This document shows, piece by piece, positions 5,067 through 6,712 of a stretch of 6,712 bases of DNA. The notes below the pieces were generated by a model. The model did not search any database. It saw only the letters and a list, made by a program, of their open reading frames with translations, and was not told the DNA's origin. The stretch is taken from positions 1-6,712 of the forward strand of contig JASFYK010000052.1 in NCBI GenBank assembly GCA_030055545.1. Reading direction: 5' to 3'. A program made the translations under genes and the position numbers. Origin of the DNA: Thermoproteota archaeon. Its GTDB lineage: Archaea; Thermoproteota; Methanomethylicia; Methanomethylicales; Methanomethylicaceae. Within the stretch, counting starts at the first letter, position 1. The number at the start of each line of letters is the position of its first letter.

Positions 5067-5133
5067 TTCCTCCGGTTCACTACATGTGGATACTGGAACA
5101 AGAGATATTAAGGGTTGTTGGAGGCGTCAGGAC
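5067..5133. promoter_or_regulatory. Divergent promoter region of the two zinc-ribbon genes
   Basis: One AT patch, GATATTAAG at 5104-5112, is the only TATA-like element in these 67 bases and could serve both directions. It predicts plus-strand transcription from about 5133, making the 105-residue gene almost leaderless, and minus-strand transcription from about 5082 with a 16-nt leader. GGAGG elements lie on both sides (5124-5120 read on plus; 5073-5069 read on minus), which supports two real genes. Confidence 0.5.
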
Positions 5134-5451
5134 ATGCGCTTATTAGCCTCGAACCAGGATATTGAAACGGGGCTGCCTCAGAATTTGGCAAGCGAAAATA
5201 ATTTCAGCACAAGCTTACTTTTCGGCCTGGGGATGGGCGCGGGCCTGCTATTGCTAGCCCCCAAGCCGTTCTTTTTGTCACTCACGGCTCAAGCTCAAAG
5301 GATGAAATTCACGGTATGCCCAAAATGCTCGGCTAGGAACCCGGAGACGAACAGTTTCTGCTGGGAATGCGGCAAATCGACTGAAATAAGATGGAGATAT
5401 TGCGGGAACTGTGGGACAGCTTTGAATTGCGATATATCAACGGTGCCATAA
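5134..5451 (+). CDS. Membrane protein with C-terminal zinc-ribbon motifs, 105 aa
   Basis: From ATG 5134, with GGAGG nine bases upstream, this gene encodes 105 residues. A polar N-terminus (1-25) is followed by a hydrophobic segment of about 26-50 (SLLFGLGMGAGLLLLA, then PKPFFLSL), probably one membrane span. Next comes a complete zinc ribbon, C62/C65/C76/C79 (VCPKCSARNPETNSFCWECG), and a second, incomplete one: YCGNCG (C90, C93) and one more cysteine at 99. The layout of GLG-rich stretch, PF, AQ, then CPxC-A-NP-TN-FCxxCG parallels the C-terminal half of the divergent 342-residue protein. No known family is recognised. The ribbons are expected in the cytoplasm, which fits a membrane-anchored partner of that neighbour. 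Longer upstream frames overlap the other gene and are not credible. Confidence 0.72.
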   Translation: MRLLASNQDIETGLPQNLASENNFSTSLLFGLGMGAGLLLLAPKPFFLSLTAQAQRMKFTVCPKCSARNPETNSFCWECGKSTEIRWRYCGNCGTALNCDISTVP

Positions 5452-5602
5452 TTTCTTGCTGTTTTCTCGCATGCTTAATTGAAGAGGTTTCGGTCAACCA
5501 AGAGAGATTGAAACTCGTCCAAGGTTGCAGAGGGCTGTATTCAAAGTCGGATTCAGGTCACTTTAATTCGCCACTGGTTCGCGAATCGCGCTGTGGTAAA
5601 TT
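5452..5602. other. Intergenic space between convergent genes, no gene seen
   Basis: These 151 bases lie between the stops of the 105-residue gene and the arginine decarboxylase gene. There is no clear T-tract for either gene. A 6-bp inverted repeat, ATTCGC (5566-5571) and GCGAAT (5581-5586), lies 16 bases past the decarboxylase stop and could act as an RNA 3' end structure. Confidence 0.35.
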
Positions 5603-6145
5603 CTAGTCGGCGAATATAGCGGCTGCGACCACGCATGTCCAGAGGCCATCCTTGTGACCCTCGGCGGACTGCACGACGTGGGTCGTCCTTATGATGAGGC
5701 CGCTGGCCTTGTAGAGCTGCTCCCTCTCCTCCCACGCCTGGTTCGGGTCGAACGGAATCCCCAAGGTCGTCGCGAGCATCGTGGCTGCAAGGTCCTCAGC
5801 GTACTCACCCGCCTTCTCGCCCTTCATACCGTAGTCGTGGTGCTCGGCGAGGTAGCCGTAGCTGTTCCGGTCGTGCGGGACGGCGAGCCCAATGGCGGCG
5901 GAGATCAGCCTGTTCGGTTCGTTCGTCTCATTCCTTGCCATCACGCAGTGTATGATCTGACCGGGGGAGAGGCGCCTCAGCCCCTCGTCCTTTGAGATGA
6001 TCTGGCAGTTAGGGGGGAATATGCTCGAGACGTTCACGAGGTTGAACTTCTCTATGCCGGCGTCGCGGAGGGCGAGCTCGAAGGCAGCCAACCGCTCCCT
6101 GTGGACTCCCACACCCTTGACGAAGAATACTTTTGTAGGGATCAT
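5603..6145 (-). CDS. pdaD: Pyruvoyl-dependent arginine decarboxylase
   Basis: PdaD converts arginine to agmatine, the first step of archaeal polyamine synthesis; agmatine also modifies tRNA-Ile2. The proenzyme cleaves itself at a Ser-Ser bond, and the new N-terminal serine becomes the pyruvoyl cofactor, so there is no PLP. The cleavage motif is seen in LVNVSSIFPP (Ser40-Ser41 from ATG 6145; known for the M. jannaschii enzyme as Ser52-Ser53). GYLAEHHDYGMKG carries the glutamate that probably matches its Glu109. EYAEDLAATMLATTLGI and CVVAAAIF complete the fold. The product is about 180 residues, normal for the family. TTG 6151 would add two residues, but ATG 6145 is preferred. CTTAAAA at 6183-6177 is the likely promoter. 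No other polyamine gene is in the window. Confidence 0.95.
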   Translation of the reverse strand: MIPTKVFFVKGVGVHRERLAAFELALRDAGIEKFNLVNVSSIFPPNCQIISKDEGLRRLSPGQIIHCVMARNETNEPNRLISAAIGLAVPHDRNSYGYLAEHHDYGMKGEKAGEYAEDLAATMLATTLGIPFDPNQAWEEREQLYKASGLIIRTTHVVQSAEGHKDGLWTCVVAAAIFAD

Positions 6146-6176
6146 GATCAACGTTGATTTTAATGCAAGACGCTGC

Positions 6177-6183
6177 TTTTAAG
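6177..6183 (-). promoter_or_regulatory. TATA box of pdaD
   Basis: CTTAAAA on the minus strand predicts a start near 6154, about nine bases before ATG 6145. A second AT patch, ATTAAAATC (6164-6156), is too close to the start codon to be the TATA box of this start. Confidence 0.4.
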
Positions 6184-6217
6184 TTTGTGCCATTCTAGGA
6201 AAACGGATTTGAAGATG

Positions 6218-6223
6218 AAAAAA
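6218..6223 (-). terminator. T-tract terminator of the subtilase gene
   Basis: Six Ts on the minus strand (CTCTTTTTTCATC) begin about nine bases after the TAA of the protease gene, suggesting that pdaD is a separate transcript. Confidence 0.5.
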
Positions 6224-6231
6224 GAGAGGTG

Positions 6232-6712
6232 TTAAGAATTATGCAAAGCGGCATCTGCCTGAACTAAACCCGCGCCTGTTGCATTCGAATACCAAGAGAA
6301 TTCTGCCCAGTGGTCATAGTCAAATACGGTTGCAGACCCTTTAGGTATTGGCAATGCCGTTTCTTTGAGTATTTTCTCCACTTGCGTCTGGTTCAGACTT
6401 GGATTCTTCTGAAGCATGAGCGCGACGATTCCGGTTACGTGGGGTGTTGCCATGCTGGTTCCGCCGAGGTAATAGAAGTTGCCGGGGTTACGCCCGAAAT
6501 ACCAGCCGAGCCCGTTGCTCCACCACGGCAGGTGGCTGTAGCCAGGATAGCCAGGGTAAGGCCCTCTCACCCAGCTTCCGGGGGCCACGACGTCCAGCTC
6601 TTGACCCTTTTCAGATATTTCCCTGCTGCTCCAGTCAGTGATGTACACCTGCCAGACCAATTCATCCTTGTCCTCAGTCATGTCAATGTATCCATAGGTG
6701 GGCTCTTGTAGC
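6232..6712 (-). CDS. Subtilisin-family (S8) serine protease, C-terminal part; 5' end outside window
   Basis: The frame is open to the right edge and shows the last 159 residues. The C-terminal half of an S8 catalytic domain is clear: YITDWSSR, ELDVVAPGSWV, then GGTSMATPHVTGIVALMLQ, in which the Ser of GTSMATPH is the catalytic nucleophile. NPSLNQTQVEKILKETA is the usual helix after it, and GAGLVQADAAL is the end of the domain. The Asp and His of the triad, and any signal peptide, lie outside the window. The protein stops right after the catalytic domain, with no C-terminal extension. An aromatic/Gly-Pro insertion (GPYPGYPGYSHLPWW...) sits between the APG and GTS motifs. Such proteases are usually secreted in archaea, but that cannot be checked here. 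Confidence 0.93.
   Translation of the reverse strand, partial: LQEPTYGYIDMTEDKDELVWQVYITDWSSREISEKGQELDVVAPGSWVRGPYPGYPGYSHLPWWSNGLGWYFGRNPGNFYYLGGTSMATPHVTGIVALMLQKNPSLNQTQVEKILKETALPIPKGSATVFDYDHWAEFSWYSNATGAGLVQADAALHNS

Noticed and set aside
5654..5995. 113-codon plus-strand frame opposite pdaD
   Set aside because: It is an antisense shadow of a confident gene.
1..6712. CRISPR array, insertion sequence, integrase or attachment site
   Set aside because: I saw no regular direct repeats, transposase motifs or terminal inverted repeats. The tRNA genes show no partial duplicate nearby.

Overview
This window looks like archaeal chromosome. The evidence is: TATA-like boxes about 20-45 bases ahead of most genes, with weak or absent Shine-Dalgarno sites; T-tracts just after many stop codons; an elongator tRNA-Met split by a 32-nt intron with a bulge-helix-bulge at position 37/38; a tRNA-Thr with U73; and a pyruvoyl-dependent arginine decarboxylase. 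GC-rich genes sit between AT-rich spacers. The tRNA intron and near-leaderless genes fit the TACK archaea (Nitrososphaerota or Bathyarchaeia, for example), but the species cannot be named from the sequence.

Left part (1-1620): a secreted or surface protein gene on the minus strand leaves the window at its 3' end and carries one apparent frameshift. Upstream of it is about 900 bases of low coding density. This stretch holds a possible two-helix membrane mini-protein, frame-broken membrane-protein-like remnants, and an unassigned promoter/T-tract pair that could mark a small RNA.

Middle part (1621-3946): msrA (methionine sulfoxide repair) and an mscL-type mechanosensitive channel diverge from a 60-bp intergenic region. 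Next come rpiA (ribose-5-phosphate isomerase A), the intron-containing tRNA-Met in convergent orientation, tRNA-Thr, and a small Sm-like beta-rich protein.

Right part (4038-6712): a 342-residue protein joins an arrestin/Spo0M-like domain to a Gly/Ala-rich tail and three zinc ribbons. It diverges from a 105-residue membrane protein that also ends in zinc-ribbon motifs and resembles its C-terminal half. This divergent pair is the best candidate for an undescribed module. After it come the arginine decarboxylase gene (agmatine and polyamine synthesis) and the C-terminal part of a subtilisin-family protease that runs off the right edge.

Most genes are single transcription units with their own promoter. 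I see no insertion sequence, CRISPR array, phage gene or replication origin.
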